Both the position numbers and the translations under genes were made by a program. Below, piece after piece: positions 45,137 to 57,820 of a stretch of 64,000 nucleotides of DNA. This stretch comes from Miscanthus floridulus. Taxonomy: Eukaryota > Streptophyta > Magnoliopsida > Poales > Poaceae. Below the pieces are notes generated by a model. It saw nothing but the letters and a program-made list of their open reading frames with translations. It was not told the DNA's origin and did no database searches. How positions within the stretch are numbered: the stretch's first letter is position 1; the number at the start of each line of letters is the position of its first letter. The DNA lies in assembly GCF_019320115.1 (NCBI RefSeq), contig NC_089587.1, forward strand, positions 106,379,158 through 106,443,157, in the 5' to 3' direction.

Positions 45137-46800
45137 TGTTGACACCGAAATTTGGTTCGAGATAAGGAGGCCATAAGGTCAGAAACTTATCAAGGGAAAG
45201 CCAAGATATTCAGCAAGATTGACTAACTAAATTACCATCAACTGGATAAGATGATGTCATCATTTCAAGGGAATGGGCCCCATTGGCAGGAACGACAAAA
45301 TATGAAGCGAGAAGACGCGTCGGACTTCATAGAAGGGAAAGATTGAGGTCCAAGTTATCATAATTTAGGAAGCTTTTATTCTTTTCCAAGTTTTGTGATC
45401 GGTCTTATTTGACTAGGACTCGTAGTCAAGCCTCGGGTATAAATATTGAACCCCAGCTATTGTAATAGACATCTCAGCGATCAATCAAAAATCAGTACCT
45501 TTACTTTTCGGCTTACGGCACCCCTTAGGAGTAGGAGTAGAGTAGATTTCGACGAGTTCTTCGGCAAGCAGGGCTGCCATCGGTTAAGTCCGACCTCTAA
45601 TTTGTCTGTGAGTATCCGTCACAACTTATAGTTTGTACAAGCTTGGTATAAGTTAGTTATCGTCAGTTAATTGTAAGGTTGCAACGGTCCAGCTCATATC
45701 TCTTACAATTACTGATACAAGTTACCCTCGATTCTTATCAAAATTTGTACGGTTGCATCGGTCCGGCTTGTATCTCATACAAATTTTGATACGGATTAGT
45801 TATTGGCTAAATCTATTAAGATTGGTAGGGTTTCCTTGTTGTTTTTAATAGATTTGCTAGTTATTGATCTTGTTATAATTAGTTTCTTACTATTTGTAAC
45901 AAAATCACCCCTTGCTCGATTAAGATTGAAACAGATCGGCTTTATATCTCTTCAAATCATTGTCTTGTTGCTTTTCCCTGTTTACATCTCGCTTTGACGA
46001 TGGTTTCAGTTAGCTTAGCCGTTTTGATCCAATCTTGATTGAAGATAGCATGTGGTCAGGACGTGTTTAATCCTAAGTAAAGCTTGTTAGTTGATGAAAT
46101 ATGGTCTAGAACTGCTATTATGGCTGCCATCGATCCAATCGACCCCCAATGTTAGCACTATAGATTGGAAATCATCAAATAATAAGTCTTAATTATGGTC
46201 AAACATAGTCTCTGGCTGCATGCTATGTCCGCATCGGCTATTTAGCCGATCGTCTGTGCTTTCTCGATCGTAGCATGTTTTCACGATTCTGTTGAGCGTG
46301 TATATATTCGTATCCTTTGAAGGTTTAACAAGTTATCTTTATCATGGCTGCATCGGTCCGGCTCGAACCCCACTGTTAGAGGTATTAGATTGAAACTGAT
46401 AGGTGTATGAACTTATCCACGTTCAATGGTTGAGTGCTTGCATGTTACGAGTTTACTTTCATCGGAATCGGCTATTTTAGTCGATAGCCCGCACATTGAG
46501 AATATATTGGCTATTTACTTGCTTTTACTTGTTTTTGTCTTGGTTAAAAGCTAGTATGTTTCTCATTGAATATGAATGCTTCCACGTCTACTTTTTACAC
46601 CTTTTGCATGTTTTCATGATCACCGGTTGTTTAGATCTAAACAATTGAGCAACTGACAATTGTCGATATGCTCGTTTTTACTTACCATGCATCATGAACA
46701 TGCTGGATATCGACTCTCTAGTCGATAGCCTTATCTCATCGGCAACTGTTGGTGATGAGGACATGGCACCTTTGGATACGAACAATGATTATAAGGTGCG
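45137..46800 (+). mobile_element. L3: LTR related to L1, copy 1 (right limit approximate)
   Basis: It starts TGTTGACACCGAAATTTGG, akin to the L1 LTR start TGTATTTACACCAAAATTTG. A TATA box, GGTATAAATATTG, lies at about 45436-45448. It contains repeated GCATCGGTCCGGCT-type motifs (about 45754, 46349 and variants at 45681 and 46133) that recall the L1 motif GCATCGATCCGATCGACC read on its own strand, and ATCGACTCTCTAGTCGAT near 46710 like ATCGACTATTTAGTCGAT in L1. It is therefore an LTR of a related family in the plus direction. No primer site was found, so it may be a solo LTR or a fragment. Confidence 0.55.
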
Positions 46801-47430
46801 CTCGTTCCTACATTTGCATAGTGGCTTTGGTTATAATTCACTTGGTTCCACATGTACATGTCACTATTTGATTGTAGGTTCAAATGTGTTTCATAATGGA
46901 AGTTCATCAAAGTTGAACTTTCGGTTCGTCGGTAGCCCGACAGTGCCTCATTGGGAAGGCCATAACTCATCCATCCGGAGTGCGATCAAGGTCAATGAGC
47001 ACTTGATGGAAAGCTTGTTTGATAAGCTTTCAAATAGATCTGGTTCCATCTCAATATCACATTGGCAAGACCTCCAAATCATCAATATATTCTGTCGCTG
47101 TTTCTGCTGGGAGCTACACTGTCGTTATGGGCTTGTTATTCATCCTTGGGACCCTGGCCCAAGTGGGAGCACACCCCAAGGACTTGGAGAACCCACCAAG
47201 AAAGCCCTTGGACGTCCTCCTCCTTGGCCACCACCTTAGGAGGCCAGCAAGGACGTCCAAGCCAAGCCAGAGGCCCAGTCCAATCCGAGTTTGAGTCTGC
47301 CTCGGCCGTCGGGACTAGTCTGCAATAAAACGGATACTAGGGTACCCAAAGAGGAGGAGCTAATAAGCATCAACACTAATTCATCCGAGCAGTCAAGAGC
47401 ATGACTACAGCTCCAACCGACCCCCCAAGT
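46801..47430 (+). other. Region without supportable gene (retrotransposon-like)
   Basis: Overlapping short ORFs on the plus strand lack domain features. 47130-47340 is rich in CCAAGG and CCTCGGCC and resembles LTR or untranslated sequence of Ty3 elements, but I cannot assign it. Confidence 0.3.
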
Positions 47431-48000
47431 GCGCAAGCTTCGCCTCGCCCGACCTCTGAGGGTGGGCTCTGCCTCACCCGACACAGAGGCCATGGGCTCC
47501 GCCTCGCCCGACCTCTGAGGGCTGGCTCTACCTCACCCGACCTCTAAGGACAGGCTCCGCCTTGCCCAACACCTAGGCCGTGGGCTCCACCTCACCCGGC
47601 CTCTAAGGGCTAGCTTTGCCTCGCTCGACCTCTGAGGACAGGCTCCACCTCGCACAACACCGAGGCCGCAGGCTCCACCTTGCCCAACCTTTGAGGGCTG
47701 GCTCTGCCTCGCTCGACCTCTGAGGGTTGGATCTGTCTTCCCAAACCTCTGAGGGCGGGCTCCGCCTCGCCTGACAACGAGGCCATAGGCTCTGCCTCGC
47801 CCGGCCTCTAAGGGCTACATCCACCTCGCCCAACTTCTAAGGGATGGCTCCGCCTTGCCTGGCCTCTAAGAGTTGGCTCTGCTTTGCCCGACCTCTGAGG
47901 GCGGGCTCCGCCTCGTCTGACCCTTGAGTTTGCGCTCTGACTCGATTGGCCTCTAGGGGGACTCCGTCTCGACTGACCCCAAGGCCAGGGAATCCATCTC
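47431..48000 (+). repeat. Degenerate minisatellite, ~30-34-bp units
   Basis: Around seventeen units vary around GGCTCCGCCTCGCCCGACCT followed by CTGAGGG, with alternates ending ACACCGAGGCC. Units differ considerably, so the array is old. ORFs across it on the minus strand are repeat products. Confidence 0.8.
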
Positions 48001-48311
48001 ACCCGACGGAGACCCATGCCGCCGCTAACCACTCTAGGTCCAAGCGAATGGGCCAATGTCATAGCTCTGACACGAGGGAGGTGACCGGCATGCCCCGATA
48101 TAACCTGTGGCCGTGATGGGCCATACATAGGGATTCACATCAGGAACAGCATCGGGTGTACCGGTCCTATTCTGTCTAACCCTCATACAAGCACTAACAG
48201 GCGCGTCAGTTCACCACAACATCCGCTAGGACAAAGTGGAGTGCCAGGATTGAGAGATGATGCCTGTGCATGGCGCCAATGATGGATACGGCCGTGATGT
48301 GAAGCTGTCCC

Positions 48312-48797
48312 TGTTAACGTCTACGGGGTCGGTGGGACCCGTATGAAGAAAAAGAAGGACCCAGCGATCCTAGAGGACTTCTTCTCCTTCTCATTCTCCT
48401 CTTTTTTCTCCACTGTAACATGTGCTTTCCCTTGTCCTATAAAAGGAAAGCAGGGCGTCCCATGAAGGGGATTCGACTCAAACGCATCAAAACACATCAC
48501 ACCGATTTGGACTCGAACCCCGAACCGATTAGAACACACAAGCACACAGCCGAGAAGCGATCGAGCCCTCAGCACAAGTTCGCTCATCCACCAGAGACTT
48601 GGGAACTGTCTTTCTCTCGACTATTTGTAACCCCTACTATGAACTTTTAGTGCTAGTAACACGAGCAGTAGCAACAAACTAGACATAGGGACATTCTGCC
48701 TGAACCAGTATAAACCTCGTGTCCTCTTAGCACACCATCTAGGCCAGACACGGAATATTAGAAATTTACTAGCCGGTGGCAACTCAAAACACCGACA
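48312..48797 (+). mobile_element. L2-type LTR remnant without primer site
   Basis: A TATA box, CCTATAAAAGGAAAGC, lies near 48437 and the block ends AAACACCGACA at 48797, followed by GCT, as in L2 (AAACATCGACA then GCTGG). After GCT the primer-site sequence is missing, so the internal region has been lost or replaced. The left boundary (TGTTAACGTC) is a guess; the middle holds TCGGTGGGACCCG, comparable with ATGCGGGACCCA at the L2 LTR start. Confidence 0.5.
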
Positions 48798-50682
48798 GCT
48801 ACTTAGCCGCACATTTGGAACTATCTGGACAAACACCGGCATGTTGCACCTTAAATTACTGATCAATCTTGTCTCCTTGTTAATTACAGGGTCAAATTGA
48901 CTGGAATGCCCTAGGTCATGACCATCCGGTCCGGTGTCCTCCTAAGTCCGGGGAGAGCTCAGGATCTGCTCCACGTGGTTTCTCTCGGCTTGCTTCATGT
49001 GCAGGCGGTAGGACGTCACTTTTTGCCATCGACGGCATGACAAATAGATGGACAACTTGCTAGCATAAGGCTCAGCCCACAAACGGCATGACCTAGTCAA
49101 CATTGTGTCCAGACAGACATGGGCCGAAGGGATGGCGTAGTGTGCTGACCCAAGCACAACCCATTTATACCATGTATATATAGCTCTACTCACACCTATA
49201 ACCCTAACTCTAGATACCACTAACATACTCATGGTCACACAACATGCAGCCATAACCGCCTTGTGTCTTGCATCTCACCACTCCTCTCCCTTTTCCCCTC
49301 CTGTTGTGCCCTATCCCCTACACCAAAACTCCTACTCTAGTGCTCCCCTCTTATCCAATTGACTTCAAGCTCGATGGCTAATGCACGCTCCCGTGTCCCC
49401 ATGGATTAAGATTTGCACCTAGCCTTCACCAAGAGGTGCTCCTCACCTAGATTGCTAGGCAGCCATCGCCTTTCAATATTCCCTCTCTTTGAGCTCTAGA
49501 ATGGCGAGCGCTTCTCATGAGCTCTTCGTGTCGTGTCAGTAGCAATCTAATCAGGCCAAGCCTGATCCAGCCTAGGCCATGCCATGTCATGTTACCCATA
49601 TGGCCATCTATAGGTTGTATTGCCCAAGCAAAAATAGGAGGAATATATCATTAATCTCTATTGTTGTTCTTCATTTAAATATCTACACAGAGCTTGATAT
49701 ATAATATATGCATAATGCCTATTTTTCGACGCTTGAAATCACCAAAGTTTTTAGGTGACAAAACACCATAAAATGGCACTAAAGGATTTGTTGAGATTAG
49801 GGTTCAAGTGTTAAGGCTCTTGGGGTTACTAGAAGTATAGAGGAGACTTTCTCTTTTTACAGGGGAAGAGTGGGTAGCAGCAATGGCGGTCCTGTGCGAG
49901 GGTAGGATAGTGTGAGCCACTGGCCATAGGTGATGGTGGATATTCATATATGGGAATGATGGGGTTAAAGGCACCATGACATAGGTGGATGGCTAGAGCG
50001 AGGTGGGGATGAACTCGAATTGCAATGGCACACGCATGGTCAGAAGGTTGAAGACACAATCTAGGTAGCTAGATTTGATTCGATGGTTGAAAGGTGCTGC
50101 CTAAAAATTTTGTTTTCTAGGTGCCTGGTAAATAACAACTCCCTAGCATATAAGAACTTAATTAAGTCATATGTATCCATGATTAGTGCATAGATAAAAA
50201 AATTACCTCAATTGTCTAAAATTTATAAACTTACTAAGAACTAAATACCTTAAAAGCGGCTCCAATAGTAGCCCCTAAAATTGGGGGGGCATTTTCTTTG
50301 GCGCTACAATCAGCTCCTGACTCCAACGGCAATCCTTATTTTTGGCTCCTTGATTTATGTTCAGTACACATAGATACATGGGACCCAGGACCCACCTATC
50401 ATTGAGCCAACATGTTTTATTTTTCTTCCTTTCTTCTCTTTCCATACACATTCCCTCCCACCACATCTATGTTGTCCTCTGGCCTATGCTCGATCCTCTT
50501 CCTCCCTAGGAGCACCTGCACTACCGGTAATGGATTTGGCAAGCATGGTGAGGAAGGACAGTGAGCAAAGCAAGGTGGAGGTAAGCGCAGTCGATGAGGA
50601 GATAGGTCCTATCCAGTAGTGATGGAAGTGTTAGTGGCTATAGTCTAGGATCTTGAGCTTTGCATCTTAGAACATGAGCAGG
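48798..50682. other. Region without supportable gene
   Basis: Mixed composition, with no ORF showing family features on either strand. 49150-49330 includes a TATA-like TGTATATATAGC followed by a leader-like C/T-rich stretch, and 50255-50340 has G/C-rich MITE-like sequence (AAAAGCGGCTCCAATAGTAG), but neither could be completed into a gene or element. Confidence 0.35.
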
Positions 50683-51240
50683 TGTAGGACCGCTGAAAGC
50701 TCTAGTTTGGTTTTGGTGAATTGATGAAACCCTAAGTGCTAACCTAGTTTATCTAAGTGATCATGAGATAGGTAGCATTATTCTAAGTGGTGAAGCAACG
50801 ATGAAGATCATGATGATGGTGATGCCATGGTGATGATCAAGTGCTTGGACTTGGAAAAGAAGAAAGAGAAAAACAAAAAGCTCAAGGCAAAGGTGAAAGT
50901 GATAGGACCTTTTTGGTTTAGCGATCGAGACACTTAGCGAGTGTGATCACATTTAGGATCTATAGCCGTACTATTAAGAGGGGTGAAACTCATATCGAAA
51001 TGTGGTTATCAAAGTGCCACTAGATGCTCTAACTCATTGCATGTGCATTTAGGATCTAGTGGAGTGCTAACACCCTTGAAAACATTTGTGAAAATATGCT
51101 AACCATGTGCAAAAGGTGATATACTTGGTGGTTGGCACATTTGAGCAATGGTGGAGAAGTTGGTGAAGTGAAGGAGGTGATAGTCACTGAAAAACAGTGA
51201 CCGGACGCCGGTCATGTGGTGATTAGACTCGGGTGATGAT
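50683..51240 (+). mobile_element. Copia-type (Maximus/SIRE-like) LTR fragment
   Basis: It starts TGTAGGACC and reads on into GAAAGCTCTAGTTTGGTTTT, TGGTGAATTGATGAAACCCT and ATCAAGTGCTTGGACTTGG, sequence I associate with LTRs of the grass Copia Maximus/SIRE lineage. It is cut at about 51240, where the MULE remnant begins. The family label is from memory and should be verified; that it is a repeat fragment is more secure. Confidence 0.45.
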
Positions 51241-52872
51241 CTGAGATCAAACATATAGTGCGAGATGAGCCAAGCACTTGTACACGTAGAAGCCGCATGA
51301 ACCATGACCACGATTCATTGTTCTCTCCCTCTGCCAAAGCAAATGCCATGAGTACTATCTGGTCCTTAGGATCAATAGTAGCAACCATCATCAAGGATGA
51401 ACACACGATAGAGGACATTCCTCAATGGGTCCCAAAAACACATCCCTCTAGTGTCCACAAACCATTTCAAGCCAGGGTTGTAGTAATGCATTGCACATAA
51501 GATGTAGAGCACCCTGTTGTATGCTTCCTCCCAACTACCCCAACGAATCGCCGGGGCAATTTGCTTAGCACGCCAAGCCTTTCCATACTTCACATCGTAC
51601 TTAACGAATCCAGAAATGGATTGTTGTAAAGAAGACACCGAAATGTCATTTTTGTTATCAATGAGCCCCAATTAATATACGACAGGCAAGGTAACGTGTA
51701 GTGAGCTGTTGATGATTTTCCTTCCCCCTATTTGTTAGGCAAGTGTGGGGTTCGACAACTTTACTTATCCTCCACTTGCCATCACTCTGTCTCTTTCATG
51801 CATTTAACCTCCACATACAACCATTTTTGCATATCACGTGGTACCTCAAGTCCTAGTCCGAATGAGTGACGTTGTATGGTCTATGGTGATACACAGCATA
51901 GTCCTGAAGAAAGAGCTTCATCTTTGACATTGTATTGAATATCATCCCCTTCCTAAGGGTTTCTTTCTCATGGTCATACAATGATTTCCTACACATCTGG
52001 AGACTGGTGTCACAAACTGCCATATCCATCATGCTGACATCCATATAGTTCGGAATGCCTCTGAAAGGTACATTCATGGACCTTAGTTGCTCAAGCTCAG
52101 TCGCTGTGTAAGGTGGTGGTGGAACATACTGCTGCACTTCGCTAATTCTACCCCATGAATCATAAGGGGTATCATCTGCTGGCAAATCTGTGACTAGTCT
52201 ACCCTGAGCCTAGATAGCATGCAAAACCTCAGTTGGTACTGGTGATGGCATACCATGAATAGGTACTGACATGGCATCAATCGGTATGGGCATAGCATGT
52301 CTATCTCTCTGGTCACCATCTGAATCGTCCGAATCACTACTAACTACATCACTGATCCTGTCCTCCTCCTCTTGCTCCTCCTGTTCTAGTTCAAACTTGT
52401 TCACATCGAAATCATTGCTTATATAGCCTACTTGACTTGAATGAAACTGCTCTTGCATCAACTGACTGTCCAAATCCATGTTAGCCTGAGCTGCTTCCCC
52501 TTCGACCCCCAATTCTTGCTCATTGCATCCAACACCGTCAATGGACGGCCTGTCCTGGACACCTTGCATCCTATACCCATTTTCCACCACCACCTCAGCC
52601 ATGGACACATTGGAACCTTGGAGCACACTAGTGTAGCAAGACCAGTGAGTAGGGTCGCGCAAGGGTATGAGGACATAGTGTGCCCTAGTCTTCCCGGTAT
52701 CAAACCTCCCCTTCAGTGTGAAATCACCGCCAAACTTTGCATTCAAACGGACACAAAAGTCATTGAAGCTAGGAGGTTCATCAAACCATTCCAATTCTTC
52801 TTCCATATCCTCAAATATACCATCTTCTCTCCTAACACTTCCTCCGTATAAAACTCTAACACAACAATCCAT
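51212..52872 (-). pseudogene. MULE (MuDR-type) transposase, degraded and 3'-truncated
   Basis: On the minus strand ATG 52872 opens MDCCVRVLYGGSVRREDGIF, followed by an acidic stretch (LEQEEQEEEDRISDVVSSDS). TAG at 52212-52210 interrupts the frame, which continues to the MuDR N-terminal region (KGMIFNTMSKMKLFLQDYAV) ending at TAG 51853. Further segments lie in other frames: 51671-51372 (YGKAWRAKQIAPAIRWGSWE, NPGLKWFVDTRGMCF) and 51418-51212 (PKDQIVLMAFALAEGENNES). The part expected between the last two, which carries the first catalytic Asp motif, is missing. The reading stops at about 51240 at the Copia-like LTR. Zinc-finger and C-terminal domains are absent. Confidence 0.75.
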
Positions 52873-53097
52873 CTACAAAAGCATTTCAAGAAACTTCATC
52901 AATTCGTCGAAATCGTCGTACGTAATGTCCATAGTAATATCAATGCCTATTCTAACTATAACTATACTAACTAATCTAATATTAACATCTATACAAGGCT
53001 AACTACAACTAATGTATAACTAGACTCACTAGGGGCATACCTCGTGGCAGCGGAGCTCGTCCTCGCGGCGGCAGCGGCGGGTGGACACGGGATAGAC
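52873..53097 (-). other. Leader of the MULE transposase
   Basis: On the minus strand a GC-rich exon-like part (53041-53097) ends CCACGAG/GTATGCCCC, a splice donor at about 53041/53040, followed by an A/T-rich intron-like stretch to the ATG at 52872. The right edge is the join with the duplicated CACTA2 sequence at 53098, so terminal repeats of the MULE are not visible. Confidence 0.4.
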
Positions 53098-54097
53098 AAG
53101 AGGAGAAGAGGAGAAGAGAGGAGAAGAAAGGTGCCGCCTCGGTTCGTCGACCCTCACGCCGTAGCGGTCGTCCCCGTTCTCGTCGCCGGCCCTCGGTCTT
53201 CGCATTCTCGCTGGCAAGGTATGCCCTAATGTTAGTATTAGTTAGTAAGTAGTAGTGTTAGTAGTAGTAGTTAATTAGTAGTGTTAGTATTAGTTAGTAA
53301 GTCGTAGTGACAGTAGTAGTTGTAGTTGTTGTTCATAGTTTTAGTGTTAGTAGTAGTTATTATTGTATGTATGTGGTTGATGGCCTTCGTGCCTATGTTT
53401 GGTATACATGTGGTTGTTGCCCTTCGTGCCAATGTTTTCTGCAGGTTTTGGGAACCTCTCCGTGCAGGGGAGGTGCTGCCGAAATTTTTAATTGAGTCTA
53501 ACCATTTGCCTTTTCTTTGCAGGACGAGGACCGTTGGGAGGCACTCGGCGACCCCGATCGTCTTCGTCGGCGTTGCGGTTCTGCCTACACCGCGTCGCCT
53601 CGCCACTGCAGCGACTCGCCACCGCCCCACTAGCCTGACCTCACCGACACCCTAGGTATAACCCATCTTCCATACTTGTATCTCGTGTAACCCCAGTTAG
53701 GCGTCTCCCGTCCGAAAGAGATACGGTCGTTGGTATGCAGATCTTTGCATACCAAATTCCATACCTGTTTCGGATTGTCCACGTTTTTTGGACAACCCAC
53801 GGATGCGTAGATGGGTTGGTTTCCGTGGCCCGCTCCTGTCCAAGACAGAGTTTCGGCACCACCTCCTCATTGTTCTCCTGATACACAATCTCCCTGCCAG
53901 GACGTGTATCGGGAGAACAGCGGGGAGGTGCTGCCGAAATTCTGTCTTGGATAGGAGCGGACCATGGAAGCCAACCTCATCTACGCATCCTCGGGTGGGA
54001 TTAGGACCTATCCTTCACCTATTAGATGTATAGTAGGAACGCCTTGTGGATTTACCTGCAGTTTTTATTACTCGTTTACATATGCATGTGCCAGAGG

Positions 54098-57000
54098 ATG
54101 GATAACCGTGAGTGGATGTACACGGGCCACGCAAGTATGACCCCAGAATGGATGACCAAGACCAATGCTTTCCTGGAGCATGCATTTGGCGAGGCTGCTA
54201 AAGGGTCAGCCCGGATGCCGTGTCCGTGCAGCAGATGTGGCAACAAGAAAAGAAAAATTAAGAGGCTCGTGGGGGAAGATCTTATCAAGTATGGATTCAC
54301 GGCAAACTATACCCGCTGGATCCACCATGGTGAAGCCAATCGTATTAGAGAGGAGGTGGTGAGACAGCGTCTCGAGGATTATGATGGAGATGGCGGGGTA
54401 GCAGACTGGATGGATGACATTCAGCAAGCACGGTTCAGTGAAGGATTGGAGGAGAAGCCAGAGGAAAGCGCAAAGGCGTTCTATGATATGCTGTCTTCAG
54501 CGCAGAAGCCCTTGCACGAAAAGACAACGGTATCGCAGCTGGATGCAATTGGACGCATCATGGGGTTGAAGTCGCAGTTTAGCATGAGTCGGGACAACTT
54601 CGATGGTATGTTGGCAGTTTTTGGATCCCTGCTTCCGGAGGATCACATCCTGTCGAAGAACTTGTACGAGTCACAGAAACTTCTTCGTGCACTTAAGATG
54701 CCGTATGAGCAGATCCATGCTTGTCCGAATGGATGCGTCCTTTTTAGGAAAGATCACGAGGGAGCAACGCACTGTCCAAAGTGCAAATCCTCTAGGTACC
54801 TAGAGGTCGACACTAGTGATGGCAAGAAGGAACAGCTGAGTATCCCTATGAAGGTCCTATGGTACCTTCCTTTCATACCGAGGATCCAACAGCTGTATAT
54901 GACAGAGGAGTCCGCGAAACAGATGACATGGCACAAAAATGGCAAAAGGTACAATCCGGACAAGATGGTACACCCATCGGATGGCGACGCTTGGACCCAT
55001 TTCGATGGCATACATCGTGTTAAAGCTGAGGAGGCTCGCAATGTACGTGTAGCGTTGGCAACAGATGGGTTCAACCCGTATGGATTGTCCACGGCCCCAT
55101 ACACTTGTTGGCCTGTGTTCGTGATACCCCTGAATCTCCCCCCCCCCCCCCCCCCCAGTGTCATCTTTCAACCCAAGAACGTATTTTTGTCGCTGATAAT
55201 TCCTGGACATCTGGGGAACAATATGGGTGTGTTCATGGAGCCTGTGTTCGATGATTTGATCGATGCTTGGGAAAAGGGGGTACTGACATACGACCGAGCT
55301 ACAAAGAGAAACTTCACAATGCATGTGTGGTACCACTACTCCCTGCATGACTTCCTGGCGTATGGCCTATTCTGCGGGTGGTGTGTTCACGGGAAGTTCC
55401 CATGCCCAATATGCAAGGCAGGTGTGAGGTTCACTTGGCTGAAGAGTGGTGGCAAGTTTTCTTCGTTCGACCAACATCGTCAGTTCCTCCCCCTTGACCA
55501 TCCATTCAGACGAGACATCAAGAACTTCACAAAAGGTGTTGAATTCACCGATCCTGCACCTCAGATGATGACTGCTGCCGAGATCCGTGCTGAGATAGAG
55601 GCTCTCAAAGTTGATAAAGAGAAAGGTCGTTTTGATGGATATGGTCAGTACCACATGTGGACTCATAAATCGGGCTTGACTAGGCTTCCCTATTTCAACG
55701 ATCTTCTTCTTCCACACAACATTGATTTAATGCACACAGAGAAGAATATCGCCGAGGCGCTTTGGGGAACACTCATGGACACAGAAAAGTCAAAGGACAA
55801 TGTTAAGGCAAGAGTGGACCTGGCAGCACTGTGCGATAGACCAAAGCAAGTGATGAAGACTCCCGCGCCTGGCAAGAAATGGAAGACTTCGGTCGATTTC
55901 GTTTTGAAGAAGGACCAAAGGAGGGAAGTATGTCAGTGGGTTCAGTCGTTAATGTTCCCTGATGGGTATGCGGCGAATCTGAGGAGGGGAGTGAACGTGT
56001 CCACTTGCCGAGTGTTAGGGATGAAGAGTCATGACTTCCACATATGGATTGAGCGGCTCCTTCTAGCGATGACCAGAGGTTTCGTCCCCGAGCATGTGTG
56101 GCGCGTCCTGGCAGAGTTGAGCTATTTCTTCCGCCAGCTTTGTGCCAAGGAGCTATCTCGGGCCGTGATTGATGACTTAGAGAAAGTGGCACCTGTGTTG
56201 CTCTGTAAGATGGAGAAGATCTTCCCACCCGGCTTCTTCCTCTCAATGAAGCATCTGATTTTGCACCTGCCTCACGAGGCACGAATGGGGGGGGGCCGTG
56301 CAAGCCCGTTGGTGCTATCCAATCGAGAGATGTCTAAAGGTTCTTTCGAAAAAGTGTAGAAATAAAGCCAGAATTGAGGCATCCATGGTAGAGGCATTCA
56401 TTCTTGAGGAGGTGTCAAACTTCACAACATCATACTATAAGGATAGCCTTCCCAGCGTGCACAATCCAATCCCTCGTTACAACACCGACGAGAGGTCATC
56501 AAATCTCAGCCTTTTCAAAGGTCAACTTGGTAGGGCAAGCGCTTCGAGCACCAAGACCTTGCGGAATGATGAGTGGCGCACTATCATGTTGTATGTGTTG
56601 TTGAACCTTGACGAAGTGAACCCTTATGTGCAGTAAGTTCTCAATGAGCTTGTTACATACGCCGTCACTATCGTCTATCTATCCAACCCCCTTGTCTCTT
56701 GCTTTTTCAGGGAATTTCTGAATACATACTGGACAGGAAATAGGGATCCTTCCCCTCAAGAACAAGATAGTCTTCTCAAAGATGGTGTGCCCGATTTCAT
56801 TTCATGGTTCGAAAAGAAGGTACCATCCAATTTACATCGTTCCATCTGTGACATCCAACTTTGCTCCTACGAGCGAGTAATGATCTATCCGCCCTCACCT
56901 TACAGGCACGCACGGATGCGGAAATGGATGAAGAGTTGAAACAGGTTGTCAAAGGCTTCCCCTATAGGGTCAAGTCATTCACCGTATATGATGTGAATGG

Positions 57001-57703
57001 CTATCGCTTCCACACAAGAAGCCACGAGCTCAGTCGGCCCAATCGAAAAACCACGAATACTGTAGTTCGTACGCCCGGCACCGATGACCGCGACTACTAC
57101 GGCATAGTCGAAGAAATATATGAGCTCAACTTTGAGCTTCGCGGAGGTCATAAGCCAGTCGTATTCAAATGCCATTGGTTCGATCCCAATGTCACGAGAA
57201 GAGCCCCTGAGATTGGACAAGTTGAAATTCAACAAGATTCCCTCTATCAAGGAGACGATGTCTATATTGTGGCTCAACAGGCCACGCAAGTTTATTATCT
57301 TCCATGGGCGTGCCAAAAAGATCCCACTCTTGAGGGTTGGTACCTTGCGCAGTTGGTATCACCGCATGGAAAAGTGCTTGTCCCAAACGATGAGGATTAC
57401 AACTTTGACCCAAACACATATACAGGGGAGTTCTATCAACCCGAGGGGCTAGATGGCACGTTTGACATAGACATGTTTTCGCTGATGGGCATGGAAGTAG
57501 ACAATGACATTGATGAGGACGATGGAGATGAGGACGATGGAGAAGAGGTGCAAAATGCCAAAGACTTAGCACTGCTTGAGCGATTACGGTTTGGCGTTGC
57601 CATTGATGACAACGATGGAGATGAGGCGGAAATGTTAGACAATATTGATAGTGATGACGACACTTATGATCCGGCCGCTGCCGATCCTGAAGATTATTTC
57701 TAA
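54098..57703 (+). pseudogene. CACTA2 TNP2-type transposase, copy 2
   Basis: Exons 54098-56632, 56711-56819 and 56906-57703 correspond base for base to the copy at 35597-39202. It carries the same nine-G frameshift (56287-56295) and the same C19 run (55138-55156). No private mutation was found. Confidence 0.85.
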
Positions 57704-57820
57704 TTCATGTATTACTATATTATTATTATTTTCTAGTTATGTTTCATTCATTTTGCGTCTCTATATTTGTCTATATTGTGCTAACTAGTTTACTCTTTGT
57801 ATTTGCAGGCACTCGACAAA

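Larger units (their letters stand above)
34597..45499 (+). repeat. Long direct duplication, copy 1
   Basis: Identical as far as I can see to 53098-64000, at a constant offset of 18,501. Left of 34597 the two loci differ. The right limit is set only by the window end of copy 2, so the repeat may continue; if the arrangement is tandem the unit would be 34597-53097. Confidence 0.95.

Noticed and set aside
47019..48128. ORFs of 76-106 residues across the CG-rich minisatellite
   Set aside because: Products of the repeat unit; no family resemblance.
53044..53229. Ala-rich ORF crossing the 53098 junction, a possible fusion gene
   Set aside because: It is open by chance in GC-rich leader sequence, with no domain on either side of the join.
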